Source: UBA4744 sp963723165 (lineage in GTDB: Bacteria; Actinomycetota; Acidimicrobiia; Spongiisociales; UBA4744). Taken from it: 64,000 nucleotides of DNA. This document shows, piece after piece, positions 18,871 to 27,197 of the stretch. Below the pieces are notes generated by a model. It was not told the origin of the DNA, made no database searches, and saw only the letters and a program-made list of their open reading frames with translations. Location of the stretch: assembly GCA_963723165.1 (NCBI GenBank), contig CAVRPP010000003.1, forward strand, positions 124,001 through 188,000, written 5' to 3'. How positions within the stretch are numbered: the stretch's first letter is position 1; every line of letters begins with the position of its first letter. The translations under genes and the position numbers were made by a program.

Positions 18871-20247
18871 AACCAGGCACCCACGGCAGAAGCCAACGGT
18901 CCGTACACGGGTTCCACGGGCAGTTTCGTCTCGTTCTCGAGTGCCGGGTCGACGGACTCCGACGGCACCATCGCCTCCTACCTCTGGACCTTCGGAGACG
19001 GAACGACCAGCACGGCTGCCAATCCGACCCATATATACGCCAGCGGCGGCACGAAAACGATCACGCTCACCGTCACCGACAACGACGGGGCAACCTCGGC
19101 CCCCGACACCACCACGGCAGTAATCAACGTGACACCCGTCGCCGATGCCGGGGGCCCTTACTCAGGAACTGCAGGCGTGACGGTCAATGTGACCGGCGCC
19201 GCTTCGACCGATAGCGACGGCTCTATCAGTACGTATGCATGGAGCTGGGGCGACGGAACCACCTCGCCCGCCTCGACCTTCGCACCCGCCATCCATACCT
19301 ACACAACCGGCGGCGCCTACACGATCACCCTGACGGTCACCGACGATGACGGAACCACCGATAGCGACACGGCAGTTGCCACTATCGCTGCCAACGCGGC
19401 ACCCACTGTGTCTGTGACCAATCCGACCAGCGGCTTGACGGTCACCGGCCCACTCACAGCGCGGATCACAGCAACCGACGCCGAGAGCGCTGCGGGAATA
19501 CTGACTGTTACGTACAGCATCGACGGCGGCGTGACCCGCACCACCACCTACAACGCGTTCACGACAAGCTATGAAGGAACCGTCGACACAACGGCACTGT
19601 CAGACGGCTCCCACTCGATCTCGGCAGGGGCCACAGACGGCTTCGGCAACACAACCACATCAACGTCCGTGACATTCGTCGTCGACAACAACAAGGCACC
19701 CACGGCCGGAATCACCAGTCCGACCTCCAATACGACCGTCTCCGGCCAGGTGACTATCACCGCAACGGCCACCGACGACAAAGCGGTGAGAAGCGTCCAA
19801 TTCTTCGTCGACGGTGTCAGCGTCGGCACCGACTCCAGCAGCATCGGCGGGTGGAGCATCGTTTGGAACACAACGACGGCCACAAGTGGACGCCACACGC
19901 TTACTGCTACCGCCGCCGACCTACCCGGCAAGACAGGCACCAGCGCCGCAGTTTTCGTCACGGTGGACCAGCCTCCGACCGTCGACATCACCCGTCCCAC
20001 CTCCCTGGCCGTGGTCAGGGAACGCATAACCATCGCCGCCTCGGCCGATGACGACGTGGATATCGATCAGGTGGAATTCTTCGTGGACGGAACCAGCATC
20101 GGCACAGACACCAACCCGAGCGGTGGGTGGAGCTCTCAGCTGGAACACTCGCGGAGTAGACAACGGCAGACGCACCATCCGGGCGGTTGCCAGGGACAGC
20201 AACGGCCAGACCACATCGGACTCGGTCATCGTTACCGTCGACAATGA
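17200..20247 (+). CDS. PKD/Ig-like repeat region of secreted surface protein (main open segment)
   Basis: About 1000 residues open without interruption. PKD domains (AGGPYxGTAG, DSDGTISTYRWNWGDGT, KTITLTVTDNDGA) alternate with Ig-like units (SPTAGQTVSGTITIRVQATD, TTLTDATHTVTARATDGFGN). Four or five PKD copies and three Ig copies are visible, followed by shorter Big-type domains (VQFFVDGVSVGTD). These are beta-sandwich adhesion or stalk modules on the cell surface. The frame ends prematurely: an extra T at 20134 shifts it, and the true continuation is in the next frame. The first 15 or so residues before the last readable repeats upstream belong to the frameshifted N-terminal part. Confidence 0.75.
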   Translation: MSITSPTAGQTVARTITIQVQATDPESAAGSLTTQVSIDGGTWQSTTYNSGTSRYERALNTTTLTDATHTVTARATDGFGNTTTTTARSFTVNNNQAPTANAGGPYSGTAGSSIAVTGVASSDSDGTISTYRWDWGDGTPNTTSSIPTASHIYATGGTKTITLTVTDNDGATDTDTATANINARPNANAGGPYFGTAGVSITVNGGSSTDSDGTISTYRWNWGDGTSDTTSSLPTAVHTYATTGSKTITLTVTDNDGATDTDTATANISGNQSPTVSITSPTAGQTVSGTITIRVQATDPESAPGSLTTQVSIDGGTWLPATYNTFTSSYERALNTTTLTDATHTVTARATDGFGNTTTTPARSFTVNNNQAPTANAGGPYTGTAGVSITVNGGSSTDSDGTISTYRWNWGDGTPNTTNSVPTAVHTYTTSGTKTITLTVTDNDGATDTDTATASISGNQSPTVSISSPTAGQTVSGTITIRVQATDPESAAGSLTTQVRIDSGSWQPATYNTFTSSYERTLNTTTLSDATHTVTARATDGFGNTTTTTARSFTVNNNQAPTAEANGPYTGSTGSFVSFSSAGSTDSDGTIASYLWTFGDGTTSTAANPTHIYASGGTKTITLTVTDNDGATSAPDTTTAVINVTPVADAGGPYSGTAGVTVNVTGAASTDSDGSISTYAWSWGDGTTSPASTFAPAIHTYTTGGAYTITLTVTDDDGTTDSDTAVATIAANAAPTVSVTNPTSGLTVTGPLTARITATDAESAAGILTVTYSIDGGVTRTTTYNAFTTSYEGTVDTTALSDGSHSISAGATDGFGNTTTSTSVTFVVDNNKAPTAGITSPTSNTTVSGQVTITATATDDKAVRSVQFFVDGVSVGTDSSSIGGWSIVWNTTTATSGRHTLTATAADLPGKTGTSAAVFVTVDQPPTVDITRPTSLAVVRERITIAASADDDVDIDQVEFFVDGTSIGTDTNPSGGWSSQLEHSRSRQRQTHHPGGCQGQQRPDHIGLGHRYRRQ

Positions 20248-21094
20248 CCTGTTCCCAGCGGTGACCATCACCGGTCCCCGCGACGGTGCCACAATCTACG
20301 GTGTTGGCATTGTCCTCATTTCCGCGAACGCATCCGACGACGACGGCGTCGACCAGGTCGAATTCTTCGTGGATGGAAGCTCCATCAGCATTGATACGGT
20401 CGCTTCAAACGGCTGGTCGGCCGTCTGGAACCCGACCAGGGCGACCATCGGATCGCACACGATCCGGGCGGTGGCCACTGACATCGCCGGTCAGACGTCG
20501 GCGGACTCAAACGAGGTCATCATCCAGGCGTTCACGACGGCCACCACCTCGCCGCCTACTCCGACAACCACCGCCGTACCCATCGAAATCGAAACACCCG
20601 CAGCAGGGCTCTCCGCAACGGCGTTCTCGCTGGCTCCACCCACCGTCTCCGCAGGCGGGGAAATCGCGTTGACCGTGGCTCTGGCGGCGGAGATACCCGG
20701 CAGAGCCGAGGTGCAATTCGTTCTCGACGGCCAGCCCCTGGGAGATGCAGCCACCGTCAATGCAGGAGACGCCGCAGCAGGACCGGGCGCGGTGGCGGTC
20801 TTCACCCGGACCTTGCCGACAGGCCTGCAGGTCGGACTGCACCGCATCGAGGTGATGACCACCGAGCAACCACCACAGGTGCTCGCCTCGCGGACGGTAG
20901 GCGTGGTGGCCGGTGCACCCGCTGATGAAGACCCAACCGAGGCTGCCCCCGTCACCACTACGCGGCCCCCGGTCGGAATCATCGTGGCGGCCGTCGTAGG
21001 CGGAATCGCAGCGTTTACGGCTGCTGGATTCGCAGGTGCAGGCTGGTACCGCCGGAAGATGATCGTGCGCAGGCTCGCCGCCCGGGGGCGCTAG
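20135..21094 (+). CDS. C-terminal part of the PKD-repeat surface protein, with membrane anchor
   Basis: Reads on in frame from the indel at 20134 (LSWNTRGVDNGRRTI continues GGWS). It contains two more Ig-like units (VEFFVDGSSIS), a Thr/Pro linker, and a module shared with the next gene (LSATAFSL, VQFVLDGQPLGD, GLHRIEVMTTE, VLASRTVGVV). It ends with a TM helix and a basic tail (GWYRRKMIVRRLAARGR). The protein is thus held in the membrane by its C-terminus, with the repeats outside. No sortase motif is seen. Confidence 0.75.
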   Translation, partial: LSWNTRGVDNGRRTIRAVARDSNGQTTSDSVIVTVDNDLFPAVTITGPRDGATIYGVGIVLISANASDDDGVDQVEFFVDGSSISIDTVASNGWSAVWNPTRATIGSHTIRAVATDIAGQTSADSNEVIIQAFTTATTSPPTPTTTAVPIEIETPAAGLSATAFSLAPPTVSAGGEIALTVALAAEIPGRAEVQFVLDGQPLGDAATVNAGDAAAGPGAVAVFTRTLPTGLQVGLHRIEVMTTEQPPQVLASRTVGVVAGAPADEDPTEAAPVTTTRPPVGIIVAAVVGGIAAFTAAGFAGAGWYRRKMIVRRLAARGR

Positions 21095-21182
21095 CTAGAC
21101 GAAGCGCTCGCCACCCCGTGCGTAGCCGCTGCAATCGCCATATAGTTAGTGGTGAGATTTCGGCTGCTCGGGAGGCAACGAA

Positions 21183-23075
21183 GTGAAGGGGCATTCGCCT
21201 GATCGGTCGCGTTTGCGCCGGCACACCACCACCCATCACCTATTGAGGGTCGTTGTTGCCGGGTTGCTTGCTCTGGCCATGCTGGCCAGCCCGATGTTTG
21301 TTGCCCCGGTCCTGGCCGCCCTCGCCGCCGATCCCGGAGGACCCTACTCGGGCGTCGTCGACGAAAAGGTTCAATTCGACGGGTCCGGATCGACCGAAGG
21401 CGACGAAGACATCGATGAGTACCTCTGGAATTTCGGAGACGGCACTACCCGGACGGGAAAGACCACCGACCACACCTACCGCACACCGGGGACTTTCGTC
21501 GTCACTCTGACGGTGACCGACGACGACGACAATGTTTCCTCGGCTACAACCACGGCCACCATTGCGGCGAATCAGCCTCCGGTTCCTGATCCGGGCGGCC
21601 CCTACTTCGCAGAAGTGAACAAGAAGGTGAAATTCGACGGGTCCGGATCGACCGATGTGGACGGCAAGATAGACAGATACTCGTGGGATTTCGGGGACGG
21701 AAAGACCGGGAAAGGCGACACCCCGGATCACAGCTACCAGGCACCCGGCGTGTACACGGTGACGCTCACCGTGCGGGACGATGACGACGCTACCGCCAGT
21801 TTGTCGACCACGGCCACCATTGTCGATCCCGACGTTCCGGTGCCGGCAGTATCGATAACTCAGCCATCGCCGGGTGCGGTCCTCTCCGGTCAGGCCACCA
21901 TTTCCGCTACGACAACCGACGACGCCCGGGTGATTCGTGTCGAATTCCTGGTTGATGGTGCACAGATCGGCGTCGACAGTGCCCCACCGTGGTCCATCTC
22001 CTGGAATACGGCTAGTGCCGGGAACGGGCCGCACACGCTGACCGTCATCGCAACAGACACTGCCGGGCGCACTTCCCGCGATTCCGTTTCGGTCACCGTG
22101 GACAACAGCACCGACCCGACGGTGCAGATCACCAACCCGGGGATCGGAGCGGTTGTCACAGGCACGCTCTCGATTACCGCGTCAGCGTCCGACGACACCG
22201 TCCGGGTCCAGTTCTTCGTGGACGGGATAAGTATCGGGACGGACTTCTTCGGCTTCAACGGATGGTCCGCAACATGGGACACCGCTGCCGGCCCGGACGG
22301 CCCCCACACCATCGCCGCAACGGCTACGAATAGGCAGGGCCAAACTGCTACCGACTCAGTAGCCGTGACGGTCAGTAACTTCCCGACCACGACAACCACG
22401 ACCTTACCCGGCAAAACAACCACGACCCTGCCCGGCACAACAACGACCACCCTGCCCGTCACGACAACTTCCACCACAACGCCACCGACCTCTACCACTT
22501 CCGCCACAACTACGACGACCAGCCTCTCGATTCCGTCAACCACCGGCCTCCCCCCGCAGACGACGTCGACCCTCGGGCCCACCCTCGAGGTTCTCGGGCT
22601 GACCCTCGAAGCAACTTCAAGAGCTTTCGGCCTGTCTGCCACCTTGTTCTCAGTGGCGCCCCTTGCGTGGGTTCCCGGCGACGAGATCACCTTGACTCTC
22701 CAGCTGGAAGCGGTGATTCCCGGGTTCTCGCAGGTCGTGTTTCTTCTCGACGGGTCGCCGCTGGGCGATCCCGCTGATGTCACAACCGGCAGTTCATTGA
22801 CTTTCACCCGGCTCCTACCCGACGACCTTTCGGTCGGTCAGCACCGGATCGAGGTCGTGACCACCGGAGACCCCTCTCAAGTGCTGGCCTCCAGGTCGGT
22901 CGGCGTCGCCGTCAGCAGTGCCACATCTGAGTCGGTAGTCGGATCAGCCGCACCGGAAACTTCAACGGCGACCACCTCACTGCTTCCCGGGCTCGGAATA
23001 CTGGTCCTGGCGGGGCTGGCTGCGGTCGCATGGCGTTTCCGGAGGCGTTGGATGCCCGCCCGGACCAGGATGTGA
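21183..23075 (+). CDS. Secreted PKD/Ig-domain protein with C-terminal anchor
   Basis: 630 residues, GTG at 21183 with GGGAGG six bases upstream. Signal peptide at about 22-47, two PKD domains (GGPYSGVVDEKVQFDGSGS, WNFGDGT; GGPYFAEVNKKVKFDGSGS, WDFGDGK), then two Ig-like domains (VEFLVDGAQIG, VQFFVDGISIG). A long Thr-rich linker at about 400-455 follows, then a C-terminal module homologous to that of the preceding gene (FGLSATLFSVAP, VVFLLDGSPLGD, GQHRIEVVTTGD, VLASRSVGVAV), a TM helix and a basic tail. It is a smaller, intact relative of the gene 88 bp upstream. Confidence 0.88.
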   Translation: MKGHSPDRSRLRRHTTTHHLLRVVVAGLLALAMLASPMFVAPVLAALAADPGGPYSGVVDEKVQFDGSGSTEGDEDIDEYLWNFGDGTTRTGKTTDHTYRTPGTFVVTLTVTDDDDNVSSATTTATIAANQPPVPDPGGPYFAEVNKKVKFDGSGSTDVDGKIDRYSWDFGDGKTGKGDTPDHSYQAPGVYTVTLTVRDDDDATASLSTTATIVDPDVPVPAVSITQPSPGAVLSGQATISATTTDDARVIRVEFLVDGAQIGVDSAPPWSISWNTASAGNGPHTLTVIATDTAGRTSRDSVSVTVDNSTDPTVQITNPGIGAVVTGTLSITASASDDTVRVQFFVDGISIGTDFFGFNGWSATWDTAAGPDGPHTIAATATNRQGQTATDSVAVTVSNFPTTTTTTLPGKTTTTLPGTTTTTLPVTTTSTTTPPTSTTSATTTTTSLSIPSTTGLPPQTTSTLGPTLEVLGLTLEATSRAFGLSATLFSVAPLAWVPGDEITLTLQLEAVIPGFSQVVFLLDGSPLGDPADVTTGSSLTFTRLLPDDLSVGQHRIEVVTTGDPSQVLASRSVGVAVSSATSESVVGSAAPETSTATTSLLPGLGILVLAGLAAVAWRFRRRWMPARTRM

Positions 23076-23096
23076 CCAGAGCGCGGAATCGCCGGG

Positions 23097-24701
23097 TCAA
23101 TCGAGCCTGACGACAACGCCCTCATGAGGGCGCAAATCCAGCTGCCCCATCGCCAACGGTCCCTCCCGATCGAGCTCGCTTGAGATCAAGATCCGTCCCG
23201 TTCCGATTTCCGCAGTCGGTTCGACCGCCTGGGCTTCACCCGTGAAGTTCAGCGCCACGAGCAGGCGGCTCCTACCGTCATCCCGATAGAACGAGAAGAC
23301 CCCGTCACCGCCAAGACCCTGATAGTCGCCGGTCTGCAATGCCGGTTCCCGCAACCGAAGCGCCAGCAACCGGCGGTACAGGTTCAGAAGCGAGGTCGGC
23401 TCTGCCAGGAGAGCCTCGACATTCCGCGTCTCGAGGTCGTCCGAGAACGGCAACCAGGGACGCACGCCCGGCGGCGTGAAGGCGGCTCCCCTACCGCCGG
23501 TCCATTGCATCGGCGTCCGGCGACCGTCGCGCCCCTTGCCGGGGATGCTTATGCCCCACGGGTCCTGCTGTTGTTCGAGGGGAATGTCGGCCTCAGCAAG
23601 GCCGATCTCGTCGCCGTAGTAGAGGGTTGGAGTCCCTCGCAACGTCAAGAGCAGCATGGCGGCGATCCTTGTCTGGTCGTCCCCCAGCCGGGTGGCGATG
23701 CGAGTCTCGTCGTGGTTGCCCAGCACGTAGTTTGGCCAGGCCCCAGCAGGAACCGCCTGCTCGACCCGTTCCACGAGTGCCCGGATGTCCTCAGCGGTCC
23801 ATGGAGTTTCGAGGATTGCGAAATTGAACGGCATGTGCAATCCGTCGAGGTTCTTTCCGTAGTACGACGCCCAGGTGGGCCAGTCGTACTCGTGAATCTC
23901 CCCGACCGAGAACCGGGGGGGTTGATACGTGTCGAGTACCACCCGGATCCGGTGAAACGCATCGTGCACGTCGGGATGTCCACGGTCGTTGATGTGAAGC
24001 TGCGACTCGTAGGCAGTTTGCGGAGCCGGATCGCAGGAGAGATCGACGAGAGGATTGTCGACAAGGTCAGGGTGCTTCAGGATGCGATGGGCGACATCGA
24101 TGCGGAACCCGTCAACGCCCCGATCAAGCCAGAAGCGCAAGGTGTCGAGCATCGCCTCCTCGACCTCTGGATTCCTCCAGTTCAGGTCGGGCTGCTCCTT
24201 CAAGAAGGAGTGCAAGTAGTACTGGCCGGTCGCTTCGTCCCACTCCCAGGCTCCTCCTCCGAAATCGGCGGCCCAGTTGTTGGGGGGACCCCCATCTGGT
24301 TTCGCGTCCCGCCACACGTACCAGTCGCGCTTCGAATTGGTATGCGACGATCGTGACTCGACGAACCAGGGATGCTGATCGGATGTGTGATTCGGAACCC
24401 AGTCGATGATTACCTTGATGTCACGGTCATGGGCTCCGGCGAGGAGCCGATCAAAGTCGGCCAGGTCTCCGAAGAGCGGTTCGACATTGCAGTAATCCGA
24501 GACGTCGTAGCCGAAGTCCTTCATCGGTGACGGGAAGAAAGGCGATAGCCAGACTGCGTCGATTCCCAGGGTTCCAGCGAGGTAGTCCAGTCGTTCGACG
24601 ACGCCCTCCAGGTCCCCAACTCCGTTTCCGGTGCTGTCCTGAAAGCTGCGCGGATAGATCTGGTAGAAGACGGCAGTTTGCCACCACACTCGGTCGTTCA
24701 T
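23097..24701 (-). CDS. GH13 alpha-glucosidase / oligo-1,6-glucosidase type
   Basis: 534 residues. Opens with WWQTAVFYQIYPRSFQDS, typical of GH13 alpha-glucosidases and related enzymes. Catalytic residues: nucleophile Asp in GFRIDVAH, acid/base Glu in SVGEIHEY and the stabilising Asp in GNHDETR. A C-terminal beta domain completes the fold. No signal peptide, so it acts on intracellular malto- or isomalto-oligosaccharides. Exact specificity (alpha-1,4, alpha-1,6 or trehalose-related) is not decided by what I can see. It pairs functionally with MalQ at 9.8 kb. Confidence 0.92.
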   Translation of the reverse strand: MNDRVWWQTAVFYQIYPRSFQDSTGNGVGDLEGVVERLDYLAGTLGIDAVWLSPFFPSPMKDFGYDVSDYCNVEPLFGDLADFDRLLAGAHDRDIKVIIDWVPNHTSDQHPWFVESRSSHTNSKRDWYVWRDAKPDGGPPNNWAADFGGGAWEWDEATGQYYLHSFLKEQPDLNWRNPEVEEAMLDTLRFWLDRGVDGFRIDVAHRILKHPDLVDNPLVDLSCDPAPQTAYESQLHINDRGHPDVHDAFHRIRVVLDTYQPPRFSVGEIHEYDWPTWASYYGKNLDGLHMPFNFAILETPWTAEDIRALVERVEQAVPAGAWPNYVLGNHDETRIATRLGDDQTRIAAMLLLTLRGTPTLYYGDEIGLAEADIPLEQQQDPWGISIPGKGRDGRRTPMQWTGGRGAAFTPPGVRPWLPFSDDLETRNVEALLAEPTSLLNLYRRLLALRLREPALQTGDYQGLGGDGVFSFYRDDGRSRLLVALNFTGEAQAVEPTAEIGTGRILISSELDREGPLAMGQLDLRPHEGVVVRLD

Positions 24702-24782
24702 GCCGGGCAGGCTAACCGCCGGCCGCCTCCGTACGACCGATCCGAAGGCCGACCTGGACGGCCGTCAGAATCGACTATTTCG

Positions 24783-25208
24783 CTACGCCGCTCGTTCAGC
24801 CTGGTCATTGAGACCTTTGGCGAATTGCTCGAACGACGCAGTCAAATCGGGCATCGACTTCCAGATCATCGAGAGCAGCGGCCCGGTGAATTCCTCCCGC
24901 ATGTCGAATCTGGTGACGGTCTCACTCTCGGGCGTGAGCGTGAATGTTCTCACCCCTTTGAACAAGCCGAGAGGCATCCCTCCCGACCAGGTCATCTTCG
25001 AGTTCGTGGCCAGCTCGGTCACCTTGACGGGAAAGGCCCGGTTGGGGCTGATCTTCGAGTAGACCTTGACTTTGTTCCCCAGGCCGATCGTGCCTTCGAC
25101 ACGCGCAACGCCAGAGTCCCAGGCGGTATACCCCGACGCATCGGTCAGAATCGCCCAGATGGTGTCCGGGGCGGCCGCAATGGTCTTGGTGACTTCGTAT
25201 GACTCCAC
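24783..25208 (-). CDS. SRPBCC family protein
   Basis: 141 residues with the usual START/polyketide-cyclase layout: a first strand (YEVTKTIAAAPDTIWAIL), VARVEGTIGLGNKV, a central curved sheet and a long C-terminal helix (FEQFAKGLNDQAE). Such proteins bind hydrophobic ligands. It lies 16 bp after an acyl-CoA synthetase on the same strand, so they are probably cotranscribed and the ligand may be a lipid. Confidence 0.8.
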   Translation of the reverse strand: MESYEVTKTIAAAPDTIWAILTDASGYTAWDSGVARVEGTIGLGNKVKVYSKISPNRAFPVKVTELATNSKMTWSGGMPLGLFKGVRTFTLTPESETVTRFDMREEFTGPLLSMIWKSMPDLTASFEQFAKGLNDQAERAA

Positions 25209-25224
25209 AATCGTTCCTTCCCGC

Positions 25225-27066
25225 TCAGACGTACAACGTGTCGATCGCGGCGGAGTACTTCTCGTGAATGACTCGCCGCTTCAGTTTGAGCGTTGGGGTG
25301 AGCTCGTCGGTTTCCGGCGTCCATTCGTCCGGTAGCACAACAAACTTCTTCAACTGTTCCACTCTGGCGACCGACTCGTTTGCATCATCAACGGCCTTCT
25401 GCACCTCCGCCAGGACCTCGGGGAGCTGAGAGAAACTGGCCATATCTTCGAACTTGAGGCCTTGTCGCTCCGCCCAGGGGGGCGCCATGTCTCCGTCGAG
25501 CACGACCAGCGCAGTCAGGTACTTGCGCCGATCCCCGATCACGCACACCTGTCCGATGAGCGGATGGTTCTTGATCATGCCTTCCAGCTTGGTCGGAGCA
25601 ATGTTCTTGCCGCCTGCTGTGATGATGAGTTCTTTCTTGCGATCGACTATCGAAACGAAACCGTCCTGGTCGATTTCGGCAATATCGCCGGTGACCAACC
25701 ACCCATCGGGGAGGAATGTCTCCGCGGTGTCTTCGGGTCGCTTGAAGTACCCGGCGGTCACATTGCCACCCCGCATCATCAGCTCACCGTCGTCGGCCAG
25801 CTTCACTTCGGTGCCCACGATCGCTTTCCCGACTGTTCCGATCTTGTTGGCACCCGGCAGGTTGGTGGTTCCGGGACCGCTCAATTCGCTCATGCCCCAC
25901 AGCTCGTAGAGGGGCAGCCCGATCCCCTGGAAGAAGATCAGCAGCTCAGGAGCGATGGGCGCAGCAGTTGATATTGCAATGAACACTTCACCCATACCGA
26001 GCCCGTCGAGCATCTTGGTCAGTACCACCTTCTCCAGCAGCTGATGCTTGAGCCCGGTCAGGAACGGCACCGGTTGGCCGGCCTGTCGGAGCCGGACCAC
26101 TTCCTCACCGGTCTTGATGGCGGCCATGGCCAGCGTCTTCTTCAAGCCTTCTTCACCTTCGAGACGGGCCATCAACCCCGCCTGGAAACGCTCGAAGACG
26201 CGAGGTGCCGCCACGAACAGCGTCGGCTTGGCTTCCTGCACATACTCGAGCACCTGGGTCATGTCCGGGCAGTACCAGACCTCGCCCACGTACCACATCC
26301 CCAGGTAGTGGCTGGCCACCCGCTCGGCGATATGGGCAAGCGGAAGAAAGGAAACCAAACGTGGATGTTTGGGCAGATTGATCGTCCGCTCGGTGGACTC
26401 GACGGTCCACAAAACGTTGCGGTGCGTTATGACAACACCTTTGGGCGTTCCGGTCGTTCCCGACGTGTAGATGAGGGTCGCAATGTCATCGGGTTGGAGT
26501 TGTGCGGCTCGCTCGTCAACGACGCCCGGATTGGAGGCAAGCAGTGCCCGGCCTCGCTCGGCCAGGTCGTCCCACGACAACACCCAGTCCACCGTCTCGT
26601 AATTCTCGGCACCCTCCATCAAAACGACATACTCGAGGTTGGGGAGTTCGGGCTTGGCAGCCTCCCAGCGTTTCATGAACTCGAGGTTCTCGAGCACGGC
26701 CACCTTGGCCCCGCAGTGGCCGCCGATATAAGCGACCTGGGGGGTCGCCAGCGTCGAATAGAGCGTTACCGGCGTACCGGCCGCATGCATGACTCCCAGG
26801 TCGGCAGTGACGTGTTCGGGCCGGTTGGCAGCCATCAAGGCGACGAAATCGCCCCGATTGACGCCAAGGGAGATGAAACCGGCCGCCGCTTCGATCACAC
26901 GCTCCCGATATTGTGACCAGGAAAGATCCTTCCAGACGCCGTCGGCGCGCCAATGGATGGCCGGAACATCCGGGTGTTCCGAAGCGTTCCGAGCCAGCAC
27001 CTCGACAATGGTTCGGCCCTCAACGGCGGCATCGATCTCAGCGCGTAGTTCGGCGGCAGTCGCCAT
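25225..27066 (-). CDS. Long-chain acyl-CoA synthetase (AMP-forming)
   Basis: 613 residues. ATG at 27066 chosen because GGGAGG lies six bases upstream; the ATG at 27072 abuts that site. P-loop YTSGTTGTPKGV, the ANL motif YELWGMSELSG, GDIAEIDQDGFVSIVDRKKELI and the C-terminal GGKNIAPTKLE define it as an acyl- or aryl-CoA synthetase of the FadD15/ACSL type. It activates fatty acids with ATP and CoA. It forms an operon with the SRPBCC gene. A second, related synthetase is encoded just upstream. Confidence 0.92.
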   Translation of the reverse strand: MATAAELRAEIDAAVEGRTIVEVLARNASEHPDVPAIHWRADGVWKDLSWSQYRERVIEAAAGFISLGVNRGDFVALMAANRPEHVTADLGVMHAAGTPVTLYSTLATPQVAYIGGHCGAKVAVLENLEFMKRWEAAKPELPNLEYVVLMEGAENYETVDWVLSWDDLAERGRALLASNPGVVDERAAQLQPDDIATLIYTSGTTGTPKGVVITHRNVLWTVESTERTINLPKHPRLVSFLPLAHIAERVASHYLGMWYVGEVWYCPDMTQVLEYVQEAKPTLFVAAPRVFERFQAGLMARLEGEEGLKKTLAMAAIKTGEEVVRLRQAGQPVPFLTGLKHQLLEKVVLTKMLDGLGMGEVFIAISTAAPIAPELLIFFQGIGLPLYELWGMSELSGPGTTNLPGANKIGTVGKAIVGTEVKLADDGELMMRGGNVTAGYFKRPEDTAETFLPDGWLVTGDIAEIDQDGFVSIVDRKKELIITAGGKNIAPTKLEGMIKNHPLIGQVCVIGDRRKYLTALVVLDGDMAPPWAERQGLKFEDMASFSQLPEVLAEVQKAVDDANESVARVEQLKKFVVLPDEWTPETDELTPTLKLKRRVIHEKYSAAIDTLYV

Positions 27067-27125
27067 ATTCATCCTCCCTCGTATCCCGCAACTGTACCGG
27101 GTGTCGAGATCAGACGGCGAAGAGA

Positions 27126-27181
27126 ACTGCCGGCTACCAGCAGCCGGCAGCCGGTTACCAGCGGTTAGCAGCCGGCAGCCA
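27126..27181. repeat. Small intergenic GC-rich repeat (CCGGC/ACCAGC units)
   Basis: The 130 bp between the two synthetase genes contains GCCGGCTACCAGCAGCCGGC, then further copies of the pieces GCAGCCGGCAGCC and TTACCAGCGGTTAGCA. It is partly palindromic and resembles a REP-type element or microsatellite. No function assigned. Confidence 0.5.
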
Positions 27182-27197
27182 GAAGGCGTACTGAGGA

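Noticed and set aside
15900..19100. Long minus-strand and alternative-frame openings in the PKD gene
   Set aside because: They are shadows caused by the codon bias and periodicity of the repeats; the proteins are low-complexity His/Pro/Arg or Val/Gly strings.
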